64,000 nt of DNA from Halobacillus karajensis (GCF_900108515.1 NZ_FNWW01000001.1:434001-498000), one strand, 5' to 3'; positions 43,742-52,695 are shown, counted from the first letter of the stretch. Made by a program: numbers and translations. The notes: generated by a model from the sequence alone, not told the origin.

Positions 43742-43870
43742 CTAATCCTCGATGAGTGGATCTTTATAAACGGTCCAGCTCATATCCCAATGAAATTTTA
43801 TGTATTTTATCATTGCGATTCTATCTATATTATAACGGATGGAATAAGGTGGGAATTGAACTTTATTCAT
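43742..43870 (-). CDS. Unrecognised 42-residue protein upstream of the SinI-like gene
   Basis: The frame starts MNKVQFPPYSIRYNIDRIAM and ends WTVYKDPLIED. The composition (aromatic and charged, no low-complexity bias) reads as real protein, and the frame stays open further upstream for 13 more codons to a TAG. No good ribosome site is seen before the ATG (AAAGGA is 35 bases away), so the start is uncertain. It ends 17 bases before the SinI-like gene and probably shares its transcript. It could be a leader peptide or an independent small regulator. Family unknown. Confidence 0.45.
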   Translation of the reverse strand: MNKVQFPPYSIRYNIDRIAMIKYIKFHWDMSWTVYKDPLIED

Positions 43871-43953
43871 TATTTTTTCACATTTTTCATATAGTTTTTT
43901 AATTCCTTTCTATACTTATTGCCACTTTTTGTAGAATAAAGGGTTACCACAAA

Positions 43954-43984
43954 ATACCCGGGCATGACGAGGTCACACCCGGCC
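43954..43984 (-). terminator. Weak terminator of the IDEAL-domain gene
   Basis: CCGGG and CCCGG with GTCA/TGAC-like pairing form an imperfect stem; TATTTT follows on the minus strand. Confidence 0.5.
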
Positions 43985-43987
43985 GTT

Positions 43988-44443
43988 TCAATCGTACATT
44001 TGATTCCATTTTTCAGTAAGATGCCGGAAAGTCTCTTCGTCTTTTTGATCGATCGCCTTGTCGATGAGGCGTCGAAGGTTGTTTTTTTCTAATTCACGGA
44101 TGATTTCTTTCACTTCATTAGATGATTGCTGACTAATTTCGATCCCCTCTTCATAATACGGCGACACAATCGTATGAAGGTGCGTCAAGAACTCAGGCAA
44201 TTGCAGCAAGTCGGAGACAGAAACATAGACCATTTTCTTGCCTCGTTGGAAGACGAATAGATCAAAGACATTGTGCACCCGCTGACGATTGCGGTCGATT
44301 ATAATTTCTCGTGATTCCATTGGAATAAATTGATACAACTCATTATCGATGAATAGCGAAAAGTATTGGTAGGCTAAAACGACTCGAATGAAGCGTTTAT
44401 CTTCTTTAACATAATATGGCTTAAGCGTCTTTATGTTCAACAT
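43988..44443 (-). CDS. IDEAL-domain protein
   Basis: A 151-residue cytoplasmic protein. Its last 40 residues contain LRRLIDKAIDQKDEETFRHLTEKWN, a good match to the IDEAL domain (about 37 residues) found at the ends of small Bacillus proteins such as YpiB and ComK-linked proteins. The N-terminal part (LNIKTLKPYYVKEDKRFIRVVLAYQYFSLFIDN) looks like a beta-rich domain of the YpiB type. IDEAL proteins are thought to mediate protein contacts; the exact role is unknown. GGGGTGG precedes the ATG. Confidence 0.75.
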   Translation of the reverse strand: MLNIKTLKPYYVKEDKRFIRVVLAYQYFSLFIDNELYQFIPMESREIIIDRNRQRVHNVFDLFVFQRGKKMVYVSVSDLLQLPEFLTHLHTIVSPYYEEGIEISQQSSNEVKEIIRELEKNNLRRLIDKAIDQKDEETFRHLTEKWNQMYD

Positions 44444-44586
44444 GGGCCCACCCCTTTTTTGGACTAAATCTGAATTTTCAGTATTTTATTCTATTATTAC
44501 GTATTTGTCAACAAATTGAAAGCGATTTACACAGAAGTGGAGGAGGATTGGGGGAATGATGGATAAAAGGATTTGATGTTAAAAAA

Positions 44587-44613
44587 CCCGCTTCCGTAGA
44601 TGTGGAAGCGGGG
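44587..44613 (-). terminator. Terminator of the phosphohexomutase gene
   Basis: CCCGCTTCC (44587-44595) pairs perfectly with GGAAGCGGG (44604-44612); six T follow on the minus strand. Confidence 0.9.
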
Positions 44614-44622
44614 ATGCTTTTT

Positions 44623-46329
44623 CTAAATTAAGGCATGCAATCGTTCATTGACGGCAGCTTTTACAGCCGCAAGCAAGGCTTGACTGTCAGTTTTGGATTC
44701 TGACTTCACGCCATAGTAGAATTTGATTTTCGGTTCTGTGCCGGATGGGCGCAGACAGAACCAGCAGTCATCTTCAAGAATGAACTTCACGACATTGGAT
44801 GTTGGGAGATCCATTTCCTCTTCTTTTCCTTCTTGCACGAACTTGCGAACCGTTGTGGAGTAGTCTTCAACCGCTACAACTTTTTTACCGCCCGCTTCTT
44901 TAATATCTGCGTTACGGAAATCATCCATGATCGCTTTGATTTGCTCGGCTCCTGCTTTTCCTTCCAGTTTCATGGACTGAAGATCTTCCAGGAAGTATCC
45001 GTGCTTTTCGTAAAGTTCATCAAGGGCATCAAGCAATGTCTTTCCTTGATTTTTCCAGTAGGCCCCGACTTCTGCTGCCAGCAAAGCTGCCTGTACTGCA
45101 TCCTTGTCACGAGCGAAGTCTTTAACAAGATACCCGTAGCTTTCTTCATAACCGAACACAAATTGGTGTTCGCCGGTCTGTTCATATTCCCGAATCTTTT
45201 CTCCGATGAATTTGAAGCCTGTCAGTGTATCAAGAGAATCGATTCCGTAGGCATTTGCAATCACACGTCCGAATTCGGATGTAACAATCGTTTTAATCAT
45301 TACCCCGTTTTTCGGAAGTTGTTGAGATTGCCCCAGAATGTAATCAAGTAGAAGTGCTCCTGTTTGATTACCAGTAAGGACCACATATTCTCCTTTTTCA
45401 TTCGGTACGGCAATACCTAAACGGTCGGCATCAGGGTCTGTCGCCATCAATAGATCGGCACCAATGGATTCCCCTTGCTCAATCGCCATTTCAAATGCTT
45501 GATGTTCTTCAGGGTTCGGTGAAGCTACTGTTGAGAATTCAGGGTCAGGTTTGGCTTGTTCTTCTACGATATGAATCGAAGTGAACCCACTTTGCTGCAG
45601 CCCTTTTTCTACTAGATCGCGAGCCGTACCGTGCAATGGTGTGAACACAAGGGACAGGTCTTTTTTAATATCCGATTGGACCGTGACCCCTTTCAATGCT
45701 TCTAGATAGGCTTCGTCGACCTCTTCATCCACCCAGCGCAGGAGTCCTTGTTCTTCCAATTCTTTTTGATCTGCTGCTTCCACATTCAGTTCATTTTCCA
45801 CTTTGTTGACAAAGTCGATCATAATTTCTGCCTGTTCAGGGGGCAGCTGACCACCGTCTTCGTTGTAGGCTTTGAAACCATTGTATTCCGGTGGGTTATG
45901 GCTCGCCGTAACGACGACACCGGCTGCTGCGTTCAAGTGACGAACAGCGAAAGACAGCTCAGGTGTCGGTCTTAATGACGTGAATACATAAGAAGGAATC
46001 CCGTGGTGGCCAAGAACCCGTGCGGTCTCCACGGCAAACTCTTTCGACATGTAACGCGAATCGTACGCAATCGCCACACCACGATTAGAGAGTCCCTGAT
46101 CGTTGACGTATGCTGCAAGCCCCTCTGCCGCTTTTCTGACGGTGTAGATGTTCATGCGGTTTGTACCTGGTCCGAGTTTTCCGCGCATCCCGCCTGTCCC
46201 GAATTCCAGGTTCTTGTAGAAAGCATCTTCCAGAGATTGCTCATCTGATGTAATTTCATCTAGTTTTGATGCAAGGTCTGCATCAAGTCCGGTAAATTCT
46301 TTCCAACGGTTGTAGTCATTTTTCCACAT
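44623..46329 (-). CDS. pgcA: Alpha-phosphoglucomutase / phosphohexomutase
   Basis: A 568-residue alpha-D-phosphohexomutase. The active-site Ser is in GVVVTASHNPPEYNGFKAY; the metal loop is MATDPDADRLGIA; the sugar-binding GYEESYGYLV and the phosphate-binding loop FCLRPSGTEPKIKFY follow. Length matches Bacillus PgcA (about 580). It interconverts glucose-6- and glucose-1-phosphate, feeding UDP-glucose for wall polymers and glycolipids. ATG at 46329 (MWKNDYNRWKEF) follows GAAGGAG; three codons further upstream are open but lie in the ribosome site. Confidence 0.93.
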   Translation of the reverse strand: MWKNDYNRWKEFTGLDADLASKLDEITSDEQSLEDAFYKNLEFGTGGMRGKLGPGTNRMNIYTVRKAAEGLAAYVNDQGLSNRGVAIAYDSRYMSKEFAVETARVLGHHGIPSYVFTSLRPTPELSFAVRHLNAAAGVVVTASHNPPEYNGFKAYNEDGGQLPPEQAEIMIDFVNKVENELNVEAADQKELEEQGLLRWVDEEVDEAYLEALKGVTVQSDIKKDLSLVFTPLHGTARDLVEKGLQQSGFTSIHIVEEQAKPDPEFSTVASPNPEEHQAFEMAIEQGESIGADLLMATDPDADRLGIAVPNEKGEYVVLTGNQTGALLLDYILGQSQQLPKNGVMIKTIVTSEFGRVIANAYGIDSLDTLTGFKFIGEKIREYEQTGEHQFVFGYEESYGYLVKDFARDKDAVQAALLAAEVGAYWKNQGKTLLDALDELYEKHGYFLEDLQSMKLEGKAGAEQIKAIMDDFRNADIKEAGGKKVVAVEDYSTTVRKFVQEGKEEEMDLPTSNVVKFILEDDCWFCLRPSGTEPKIKFYYGVKSESKTDSQALLAAVKAAVNERLHALI

Positions 46330-46560
46330 GCACAACACTCCTTCACTGTTATTTATCTTTTCATTGGAAGCTATGAGTTAGAGTGGCCATCCGTATGTAA
46401 GTGGGATCCAACAAGTCCTAAACTCGATCTTCTCTAGTTCTATTCATTCGTCATGATATCACTGATTTCCTGTTTTTTCGTTGATATAACAGGAAATATT
46501 TCATAGTTATATCTCCATCCTACGAATATTGTATCACCTGATTTGTTTGCGGGTGGAGGA

Positions 46561-46603
46561 TGGTAAAAATTGTATGACCTGGTACACCTCATATTTCCAG
46601 ACG
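46561..46603 (+). repeat. REP-like sequence related to the transposase left flank
   Basis: The first 25 bases match 54881-54905, upstream of the REP-associated transposase, at 23 positions; both share TTGTATGACCTGGT. This copy has no transposase next to it, so it may be a scattered non-autonomous element or its relic. Confidence 0.6.
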
Positions 46604-46702
46604 TTATATGATGAAGAAACGTGTAGATTAGAGGTCCTGCGTATATATCCATTGTAATTTAGCGATCTCGTTCCTTTTAAAGTTCTATAAGCGACCATAA
46701 AA

Positions 46703-46753
46703 AAGGCATAATCATGAATAGTCCCCGGGAGGGAACGGCTTTGATTATGCCTT
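46703..46753 (-). terminator. Probable terminator of the 85-residue protein gene
   Basis: AAGGCATAATCA (46703-46714) pairs perfectly with TGATTATGCCTT (46742-46753), followed on the minus strand by six T; the loop is long (27 bases) and GC-rich. Confidence 0.7.
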
Positions 46754-46968
46754 ACTTCATCCTTATACTCTTTATTCGTTTAAGAAGAATGAGCCAATTA
46801 CTATAGAAGGAAGTTAACCAATCATCACTCCTGTAAATGATGAGCTAGAATCGTCGTTCTATCTTTTTATCAGTCCTTTTTTAAGACTAAACCCCATACT
46901 CCCCTTAAATATGGAATTATGTATGCCCAGGTGATTTGTTCTCTATTCGTTCACTAGAAATTCAACGA

Positions 46969-47226
46969 TCATATTGGTTCATCATTCTTTCTTTTATTAG
47001 TGATCATCATCAGAAGCTGCTCTCTTATTTTTTCACTAACATCTAATTCTGTTACCTCTTTGCTATCTTTCTCATTGATTTCCTTGTGTACTCGATATAC
47101 AGTGGCCTTACCTTCTCGAACAAATTCATCCTCTTTCCCTATCACGCCCAATTCCTGGATAATTTCCTGGATGATTCTTTCATACTTCTTGAGTGGACCC
47201 AGTAGTGAACAGCATCCATAAGTCAT
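46969..47226 (-). CDS. Uncharacterised small charged protein
   Basis: An 85-residue protein I do not recognise. ATG follows TAGGAGG at good spacing. It starts MTYGCCSLLGPLKKYERI with a vicinal Cys pair, then is helical and charged (IIQEIIQELGVIGKEDEFV, SEKIREQLLMMI). No membrane segment or signal peptide is seen. The CC pair near the start could bind metal or sense redox state, but nothing proves this. It stands alone, divergent from the threonine operon, with a likely terminator 215 bases downstream. Confidence 0.65.
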   Translation of the reverse strand: MTYGCCSLLGPLKKYERIIQEIIQELGVIGKEDEFVREGKATVYRVHKEINEKDSKEVTELDVSEKIREQLLMMITNKRKNDEPI

Positions 47227-47491
47227 AGTTCTAACCTCCTATTTTTTATTTCATAATTAGTTATATGCTATCTTCCATTATTCGTCAAGATTCCCTATTA
47301 TCCCCAAATTAGATTTTTTTAGAAATTTTTACATCCCTACTATTTAAAAACCCATTTCCTCCTTAGTTTTATAGGTGAAAAAGCCATTTCATTTAAATTA
47401 CCTAAAAAATTTTTATTTTTCATTTTTTTATCTGAATTTCCTTTTTCCTCGATGTGACGCCTTTAGGTTGAGCCCTTCCTATTTCTTCCGT

Positions 47492-47504
47492 ACCAGGTCA
47501 CCCA
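47492..47504 (+). repeat. REP half-site
   Basis: ACCAGGTCACCCA differs at one position from ACCTGGTCACCCA in the palindrome at the transposase 3' end (55556-55568). Confidence 0.45.
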
Positions 47505-47542
47505 TTATTTGGTAAATGGATAAATCGTCGGAGAATTCGCTC

Positions 47543-47571
47543 TTGTACTTCAATTTCCTTTCCGTTACAAT
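47543..47571 (+). promoter_or_regulatory. Candidate promoter of hom-thrC-thrB
   Basis: TTGTAC (-35, weak), 17-base spacer, TACAAT (-10, 5 of 6), about 50 bases before the hom ATG. Confidence 0.45.
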
Positions 47572-47623
47572 GTCCTTTATATAAAGAATAATGTTTATTT
47601 CAAGTAGACAAGGAGTGTGAGCG

Positions 47624-48916
47624 ATGAATAATACCATTACCGTTGGACTTTTAGGACTAGGAACGGTCGGGAGCGGGGTTATTGAGATTCTCCGTGATCA
47701 TAAAGAACGCATTGAACATAAGACAGGGTGTCATGTCACGATCAAGTCTGTGCTTGTCAGTGACATGAAGAAACCCCGTGAGGTTCCGGCTGAAACCCAG
47801 TTGACGGATCAATATCAAGATATTACGAGGGATCCGGAAATTGATGTCATCGTTGAGGTGATGGGTGGTATCGATCACACCCTTACTATATTATTAGAAG
47901 CGATTGAACACGGAAAACATATTGTCACAGCCAATAAAGACCTTGTTGCCCAGCATGGGGAGCAACTATTCGAAGCGTGTCAGAAGCATCAGTGTGACTT
48001 ATATTACGAAGCGAGTGTCGCTGGAGGAATTCCGATTATCCGCACAATCATGGACGGTCTCTCTTCCGACCGTATCCATAAGATGATGGGAATCGTTAAT
48101 GGAACAACAAACTATATCATGACAAAAATGGCTCAGGATGGCGTCGACTTTGACAGTGTGCTGAAAGAAGCACAGGAGCTCGGATTTGCAGAAGCAGACC
48201 CGACCGCCGATGTTGATGGCTTAGATGCGGCAAGGAAAATGACGATTTTATCAATCTTAGGATTTTCCATGCCTTATCGTTTAGAAGACGTCGATTTAAA
48301 AGGGATACGTGGAATTTCTTCCGCTGATATTATGTACGCCGAAGAAATGGGGTACAGGATCAAATTAATTGGCATTGCAGAGAACGATCATAATGGCGTT
48401 TCGGTCAGTGTAGAACCGACGATGCTGCCTATTCAGCATCCCCTTTCCTCCGTCAATGATGAATATAACGCGGTTTACGTATATGGGGACGCCGTAGGGG
48501 AAACGATGTTCTACGGTCCTGGAGCTGGTAAGCTCCCAACAGCAACTGCAGTGGTTTCAGACTTGATCGCTATCTTGAAAAACATTCGTCTTGGGACCAC
48601 TGGTACAGCTTATGTCCAGCCCCAGTTCCCTAAACAGGTGAAAACAAAAGATGAAAAAATATCGAAGAAATACATTCGCCTCCATGTTGATGACAAAGCA
48701 GGGATGTTGAGTGAACTGACCAATATCTTTGCTCAATACGATATTTCCTTTGATCAGTTTATCCAGCGTTCAACGGACGAAGAGGGTGAGCGGGAATTGA
48801 TGCTGGTTACCCATCAGGTTAGTGAGTCAGACTTTGAAAAAGCGGCACAGGACCTGGATTCCTTAGCAGCCGTACGTAATATCGACAGCATTTACCGTGT
48901 AGAAGGAGGAAACTGA
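47624..48916 (+). CDS. hom: Homoserine dehydrogenase
   Basis: A 430-residue enzyme that reduces aspartate semialdehyde to homoserine. NAD(P)-binding motif [16 protein letters not shown] at the N-terminus; [26 protein letters not shown] and the catalytic region [16 protein letters not shown] follow; a C-terminal ACT domain (about 350-428, [18 protein letters not shown]) should bind threonine for feedback control. ACAAGGAG precedes the ATG. The next gene, thrC, starts one base after the stop, so it leads the threonine operon hom-thrC-thrB, as in Bacillus subtilis. Confidence 0.97.
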   Translation: MNNTITVGLLGLGTVGSGVIEILRDHKERIEHKTGCHVTIKSVLVSDMKKPREVPAETQLTDQYQDITRDPEIDVIVEVMGGIDHTLTILLEAIEHGKHIVTANKDLVAQHGEQLFEACQKHQCDLYYEASVAGGIPIIRTIMDGLSSDRIHKMMGIVNGTTNYIMTKMAQDGVDFDSVLKEAQELGFAEADPTADVDGLDAARKMTILSILGFSMPYRLEDVDLKGIRGISSADIMYAEEMGYRIKLIGIAENDHNGVSVSVEPTMLPIQHPLSSVNDEYNAVYVYGDAVGETMFYGPGAGKLPTATAVVSDLIAILKNIRLGTTGTAYVQPQFPKQVKTKDEKISKKYIRLHVDDKAGMLSELTNIFAQYDISFDQFIQRSTDEEGERELMLVTHQVSESDFEKAAQDLDSLAAVRNIDSIYRVEGGN

Positions 48917-48917
48917 C

Positions 48918-49973
48918 ATGTGGCGCGGATTAATTCATGAATATGGAGAGTTTTTACCAGTAAATGAACATACTCCGAAACTCACTTTACATGAGGGGAA
49001 CACCCCCCTCCTCCCGATTCCGACCATTTCACAGGACCTTGGAATCGAAGGCTATGTAAAAATTGAAGGGGCCAACCCGACAGGTTCTTTTAAAGACCGC
49101 GGGATGGTTATGGCGATGGCTAAAGCAATAGAAGAAGGCTCAGAAGCGGTGATTTGTGCTTCTACCGGAAATACGTCAGCATCAGCGGCAGCTTTTGCAG
49201 CTCGAGCAGGACTTCGCTGTATCGTTGTTATTCCAGACGGCAAAATCGCAGAAGGAAAACTAGCGCAAGCTGTCATGTATGGCGCAGAGATTTTTGCGAT
49301 TAAAGGAAACTTTGATGATGCCCTCCGTATGGTCCGAAAAATGGCAGAAAGTGAGCCGGTGACACTTGTTAATTCTGTAAACCCCTACCGTATTGAAGGA
49401 CAGAAAACGGCTGCCTTTGAAGTTTGTGATGCTCTTAGTACCGCACCAGATATCCTGAGCATCCCTGTCGGCAACGCAGGAAATATCACTGCTTATTGGA
49501 GAGGATTCCAAGAGTATCATGAGCGTCACAGCTCCGGACTTCCGAAAATGATGGGATTTGAAGCCAGCGGTTCTGCCGCAATTGTCCGTAACCAGGTCAT
49601 TGAAGATCCAGAAACATTGGCGACAGCCATCCGTATCGGAAATCCAGCCAGCTGGGACAAAGCCCTGAGGGCTCGGGAGGAATCTAACGGATTGATCGAT
49701 GAAGTAACCGATGAGGAGATCGTAGAAGCTTATCAATATTTAGCGGAAAAAGAAGGGGTTTTTGCTGAGCCTGCTTCCTGTGCATCAATTGCCGGTATGA
49801 TCAAAAAGGTAAAAGATGGCACGATCCCACAAGGGTCGAAAGTGGTCCATGTGCTAACAGGTAACGGCCTGAAAGATCCGACCACCGCTATTGACAAGAG
49901 TCCAGTCAAGCCGACACGCATTGACAATGATTATGAGATGTTCGCATCGGCTGTTATAGGTGTTCAATCATGA
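48918..49973 (+). CDS. thrC: Threonine synthase
   Basis: A 351-residue PLP enzyme that makes threonine from O-phosphohomoserine. The PLP lysine is Lys59 in [33 protein letters not shown] and the phosphate-binding [13 protein letters not shown] follow. The length fits the short thrC class of Bacillus. The ATG is directly after the hom stop with AGAAGGAGG as ribosome site inside the hom end. The stop overlaps the thrB start by 4 bases. Confidence 0.97.
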   Translation: MWRGLIHEYGEFLPVNEHTPKLTLHEGNTPLLPIPTISQDLGIEGYVKIEGANPTGSFKDRGMVMAMAKAIEEGSEAVICASTGNTSASAAAFAARAGLRCIVVIPDGKIAEGKLAQAVMYGAEIFAIKGNFDDALRMVRKMAESEPVTLVNSVNPYRIEGQKTAAFEVCDALSTAPDILSIPVGNAGNITAYWRGFQEYHERHSSGLPKMMGFEASGSAAIVRNQVIEDPETLATAIRIGNPASWDKALRAREESNGLIDEVTDEEIVEAYQYLAEKEGVFAEPASCASIAGMIKKVKDGTIPQGSKVVHVLTGNGLKDPTTAIDKSPVKPTRIDNDYEMFASAVIGVQS

Positions 49974-50881
49974 GCCGGTTTCAAATCACGGTTCCTGCAA
50001 CATCGGCGAATCTAGGTCCAGGTTTTGATTCCGTTGGTATCGCTCTATCAAAATTTGTCACCCTGGACTGTCAGCCTGCGGATGAGTGGTATTTCGCGGT
50101 GCCTGAAGAGGATCAGCCCTACATTCCATCTGGAAAAAGTAATTTAATCTATAAAACGGCGCTATATACAGCAGAAGCGCTGGGATTCTCTGAGCTTCCC
50201 CCCACCTATGTAGAACTTACCAATGATGTGCCGATCGCCCGAGGACTGGGAAGTTCTTCCACAGCAGTAGTGGGAGGGATTGAGCTGGCTGATCATCTGC
50301 TTCAACTCGAGCTCAGCTGCTATGAAAAATTCAAGATCGCCTGTGAAATTGAAGGTCATCCGGATAATGTTGGGCCTGCCATTTTCGGTGGCATTATGGT
50401 CTCTAACTACGATGGAGAGCAATTGGATTATGTCCATTTAACAGAAGGCATGAAAAACTTGACTTGGCTTGCGATCATTCCTGATTATCACTTGGAAACA
50501 GAGAAAGCACGCGGGCTTCTCCCCATTGAGATTGAATACAAACAGGCGGTCAACAATAGCGGAAGTGCCAACGTCCTCGTGGCCGCTTTAGCTACGAAGA
50601 ACTGGGCACTTGCCGGCAAGATGATGCAGAGCGACCAATGGCACCAGCCTTATCGTCAAACCCTCATCCCCGGCTTTGCGTCTTTTCAGGAGATTCTCAG
50701 GAAAGAGAACTCCCTCGGCCATTACATCAGTGGAGCTGGACCGACGACGATCGCTTTATTCGATGAATGGGATGAAGGAAAGCACACCCGGCTTACCACA
50801 ATCTTGAAAGACTTTCATATAGAGCCGCTCCATGTGAATTTGAATGGTGCAAAAACACTTGTTTTAGCTTCTGAAAAATAA
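49970..50881 (+). CDS. thrB: Homoserine kinase
   Basis: A 303-residue GHMP kinase that phosphorylates homoserine. Motifs: [16 protein letters not shown] at the start, the ATP loop [17 protein letters not shown] (about 85-101), [13 protein letters not shown], and [14 protein letters not shown] near the end. It overlaps thrC (ATGA) and closes the operon. A bidirectional terminator follows about 50 bases downstream. Confidence 0.97.
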   Translation: MSRFQITVPATSANLGPGFDSVGIALSKFVTLDCQPADEWYFAVPEEDQPYIPSGKSNLIYKTALYTAEALGFSELPPTYVELTNDVPIARGLGSSSTAVVGGIELADHLLQLELSCYEKFKIACEIEGHPDNVGPAIFGGIMVSNYDGEQLDYVHLTEGMKNLTWLAIIPDYHLETEKARGLLPIEIEYKQAVNNSGSANVLVAALATKNWALAGKMMQSDQWHQPYRQTLIPGFASFQEILRKENSLGHYISGAGPTTIALFDEWDEGKHTRLTTILKDFHIEPLHVNLNGAKTLVLASEK

Positions 50882-50931
50882 AAAAGGAAAAGAAATTTCT
50901 ATCACTCGCAATATAGAATGTATATCACTAG

Positions 50932-50968
50932 AAAACGACCCTGCGGAACAAATCCACAGGGTCGTTTT
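50932..50968. terminator. Bidirectional terminator between thrB and the VanZ-like gene
   Basis: AAAACGACCCTG pairs with CAGGGTCGTTTT; it can end the threonine operon and the converging gene. Confidence 0.92.
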
Positions 50969-51470
50969 ATGTTGCATGTTGCTGTCTTTTCTTTTTTCGC
51001 CAATAGACGAACCCAATAAAGAGTAAGGCGATCACACCTCCAAAACTGTCCAATACCACATCACCTGCGTAAGGGGTCCGGTTCGGGGTGAGAGATTGAT
51101 GATATTCATCAAAACACGCATACAAAACCGTTCCTATATAGGAAACAGTCAAAACTCTCGCAAACGACCAGGTCGTATTGTAGACCAATGCAAGAAACAT
51201 CGAGGCCATAAGCAGAAAAAACACAGTTAGATGAGCGGCTTTTCTAATTAAGAAATCAAGCATGCCAGCGACTCCACGATTTTCGACATTGACCGTTTCT
51301 CCATGGTAAGTAAATTCGATGGGCTCTAATAGCGGTTTTAATAAATCCAAGGGGATATATATCTTCATCGTTGGACGTAAGTCCTGTTGTTCATAGGGCT
51401 GGGAAGAAAAGAAAAATATCAATCCCATCACCCCTATAGGGAGCAAAGCAAAGAAGATTCTTTTCAACAT
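50967..51470 (-). CDS. VanZ family membrane protein
   Basis: A 167-residue protein with four membrane segments. The family pattern is visible: FFFSSQPYE near the first helix, RKAAHLTVFFLL, then CFDEYHQSLTPNRTPYAGDVVLDSFGG. VanZ proteins give low-level teicoplanin resistance in enterococci, but most relatives are chromosomal genes of unknown role in envelope biology. An extra loop (about 35-68) stands between the first two helices. It is monocistronic. Confidence 0.85.
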   Translation of the reverse strand: MLKRIFFALLPIGVMGLIFFFSSQPYEQQDLRPTMKIYIPLDLLKPLLEPIEFTYHGETVNVENRGVAGMLDFLIRKAAHLTVFFLLMASMFLALVYNTTWSFARVLTVSYIGTVLYACFDEYHQSLTPNRTPYAGDVVLDSFGGVIALLFIGFVYWRKKKRQQHAT

Positions 51471-51580
51471 ATGAACTCACACTTTCCAAAACATTGCTTT
51501 TACATATGTCATAGTTTACAACAAATGTAAGTGTTTTTAAAAGATTTTAAGAATTATTAACTTCTACTATTAAATTAAGT

Positions 51581-51600
51581 TATAATTGTATACAATTATA
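51581..51600. promoter_or_regulatory. Perfect 20-bp palindrome, candidate operator
   Basis: TATAATTGTATACAATTATA is its own reverse complement over all 20 bases. It lies 25 bases before the ATG of the following gene and could cover its -10 region, so repressor binding would block transcription. Confidence 0.5.
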
Positions 51601-51625
51601 CTATAAATGAAAAGGGGGATTCACA

Positions 51626-52006
51626 ATGGCGAAGAAGAGTAAACAATACGACTACGACCTCAGCGAAGTAAAGCGCCTGATCGGTGAAACAGAAAAAAAC
51701 TACCGTGAAATCGCTGCTGAGACTGGGTGCCCGTATGCGAGCGTTGTCTACCATGGTCGTAAAATCCGTGGTCGCGTAAATCGTATGCGTCAGGAAGAAA
51801 TCGCCCAAGAGCAACCGCAATCATTTTTATCCATTAAAGATGACAACCATACATCAGAGGAAGCTACGTTGTTGTCTGGCGGGACAACACTGAGCATTTC
51901 CAGAAATGACGTTCATATCCAGGATGCTGAGCAAGAGGCTGCCAAAATGATTAAAGCTGCTCGTGCGTTGGGATTGCAAAAAATAAACATAACGATTAAT
52001 AAATAA
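51626..52006 (+). CDS. Uncharacterised protein with HTH-like N-terminus
   Basis: A 126-residue protein. The first 55 residues are basic and contain a helix-turn-helix-like stretch (SEVKRLIGETEKNYREIAAETGCPYASVVYHGRK); the second half is acidic, ending AEQEAAKMIKAARALGLQKINITINK. No signal peptide. The family is not one I recognise. AAAGGGGG precedes the ATG, and a perfect 20-bp palindrome lies at the promoter, which suggests tight or auto-regulation. It is followed by a terminator and stands next to two sigma-like genes, so a gene-control role is plausible but unproven. Confidence 0.7.
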   Translation: MAKKSKQYDYDLSEVKRLIGETEKNYREIAAETGCPYASVVYHGRKIRGRVNRMRQEEIAQEQPQSFLSIKDDNHTSEEATLLSGGTTLSISRNDVHIQDAEQEAAKMIKAARALGLQKINITINK

Positions 52007-52011
52007 CCGAG

Positions 52012-52040
52012 AAGCCCTGGAATTTTCCCAGGGCTTTTCA
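52012..52040 (+). terminator. Terminator after the HTH-like gene
   Basis: AAGCCCTGG (52012-52020) pairs with CCAGGGCTT (52028-52036), then TTC. Confidence 0.85.
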
Positions 52041-52532
52041 AATCGTTCCTGCTAATTCTTTCAACTTTCTCCTGGCATGACGTCCCCAATTCTTAACCGC
52101 ATCATGGGTAACTTTCTCCAAATAGGCTGTCTTTGCAACCGACCGGTCCATGATGATGGTATGATACACCCATTTCCATTGATTGGGGGTTAGACTGGCC
52201 TTCACCTGTTTCCACATATAAGTATCTGTAATCCCATCCTCCCATTGACCTAACCCTTCTTTGGCCATCCGTTCAGCTAATCCTTCTTCCTGCATAGTTA
52301 TCCTAGAGTCTTTTCGTATTTTATCGATTAAAGCATTTCTAACCTTCCAGTGGAGGTATGTCACAAAAGCACCCGCTTCAGGATTGTATGTACGATAGGC
52401 GTTCCATAAGGCAAAAAGTCCCTCAGCGTAGAAATCTCCGTTTCTATCAATAATGTGTAACTTATGAATATGGTGATAAATCAAACCTTCTGTTTCTTCA
52501 ACAATCCTTTCAAACTTCTCATCTGTGACCAC
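52038..52532 (-). CDS. Sigma-70 family RNA polymerase sigma factor-like protein (1)
   Basis: A 164-residue protein. The N-terminal half looks like sigma region 2: LIYHHIHKLHIIDRNGDFYAEG, then WNAYRTYNPEAGAFVTYLHWKVRNALID, where the last part matches the region 2.3-2.4 helix. The C-terminal half (SLTPNQWKWVYHTIIMDRSVAK and EKVTHDAVKNWGRHARRKL) could be a degenerate region 4. The size and the missing spacer fit a small alternative sigma factor. No anti-sigma gene is next to it. It is divergent from a second sigma-like gene, an unusual arrangement. Confidence 0.72.
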   Translation of the reverse strand: MVTDEKFERIVEETEGLIYHHIHKLHIIDRNGDFYAEGLFALWNAYRTYNPEAGAFVTYLHWKVRNALIDKIRKDSRITMQEEGLAERMAKEGLGQWEDGITDTYMWKQVKASLTPNQWKWVYHTIIMDRSVAKTAYLEKVTHDAVKNWGRHARRKLKELAGTI

Positions 52533-52695
52533 ATGACACCCTCCCCTAAATTATCCTTCATACTATAATCGATAGAAAAAGGTTTTTTGGTGTCAAAAAT
52601 ATACAAAATCCCCATTTTCATATAAGAAAAATCGAATTTTCACTTTCTAATAGATGGGAAATATAGGATAATAGACTTATAGAAAGGAGTCTATG

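Larger units (their letters stand above)
46330..46968. other. Long intergenic region with REP-like remnant
   Basis: About 640 bases without a credible gene. It has a REP-like sequence (46561-46603) and a minus-strand terminator (46703-46753). A 12-codon frame behind AAGGGGAG near 46900 on the minus strand is followed by an open stretch after a TAG; too short to call. Confidence 0.5.
47227..47623. other. Upstream region of the threonine operon
   Basis: About 400 bases. It contains a REP half-site (47492-47504) and a candidate promoter (47543-47571). I looked for a T-box leader (no specifier stem or TGGNACCGCG-like bulge seen) and found none. Confidence 0.5.

Noticed and set aside
44517-44530. 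cre-like TGAAAGCGATTTAC upstream of the IDEAL-domain gene
   Set aside because: Two mismatches in the conserved end and a gene with no known carbon link; not enough to call.
46440-46652. 70-residue minus-strand frame in the long intergenic region
   Set aside because: It runs across the REP-like sequence, has no ribosome site and an unlikely composition.
46800-46910. 12-codon frame behind AAGGGGAG followed after TAG by NDDSSSSFTGVMIG
   Set aside because: Ribosome site is too near the ATG and the frame is broken by TAG; not supportable as a gene.
47227-47623. Possible T-box or riboswitch before hom
   Set aside because: No conserved T-box bulge, specifier loop or strong leader terminator could be found.
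52201-52536. Possible third regulator between the two sigma-like genes
   Set aside because: The only frames there are inside or opposite the minus-strand sigma-like gene.
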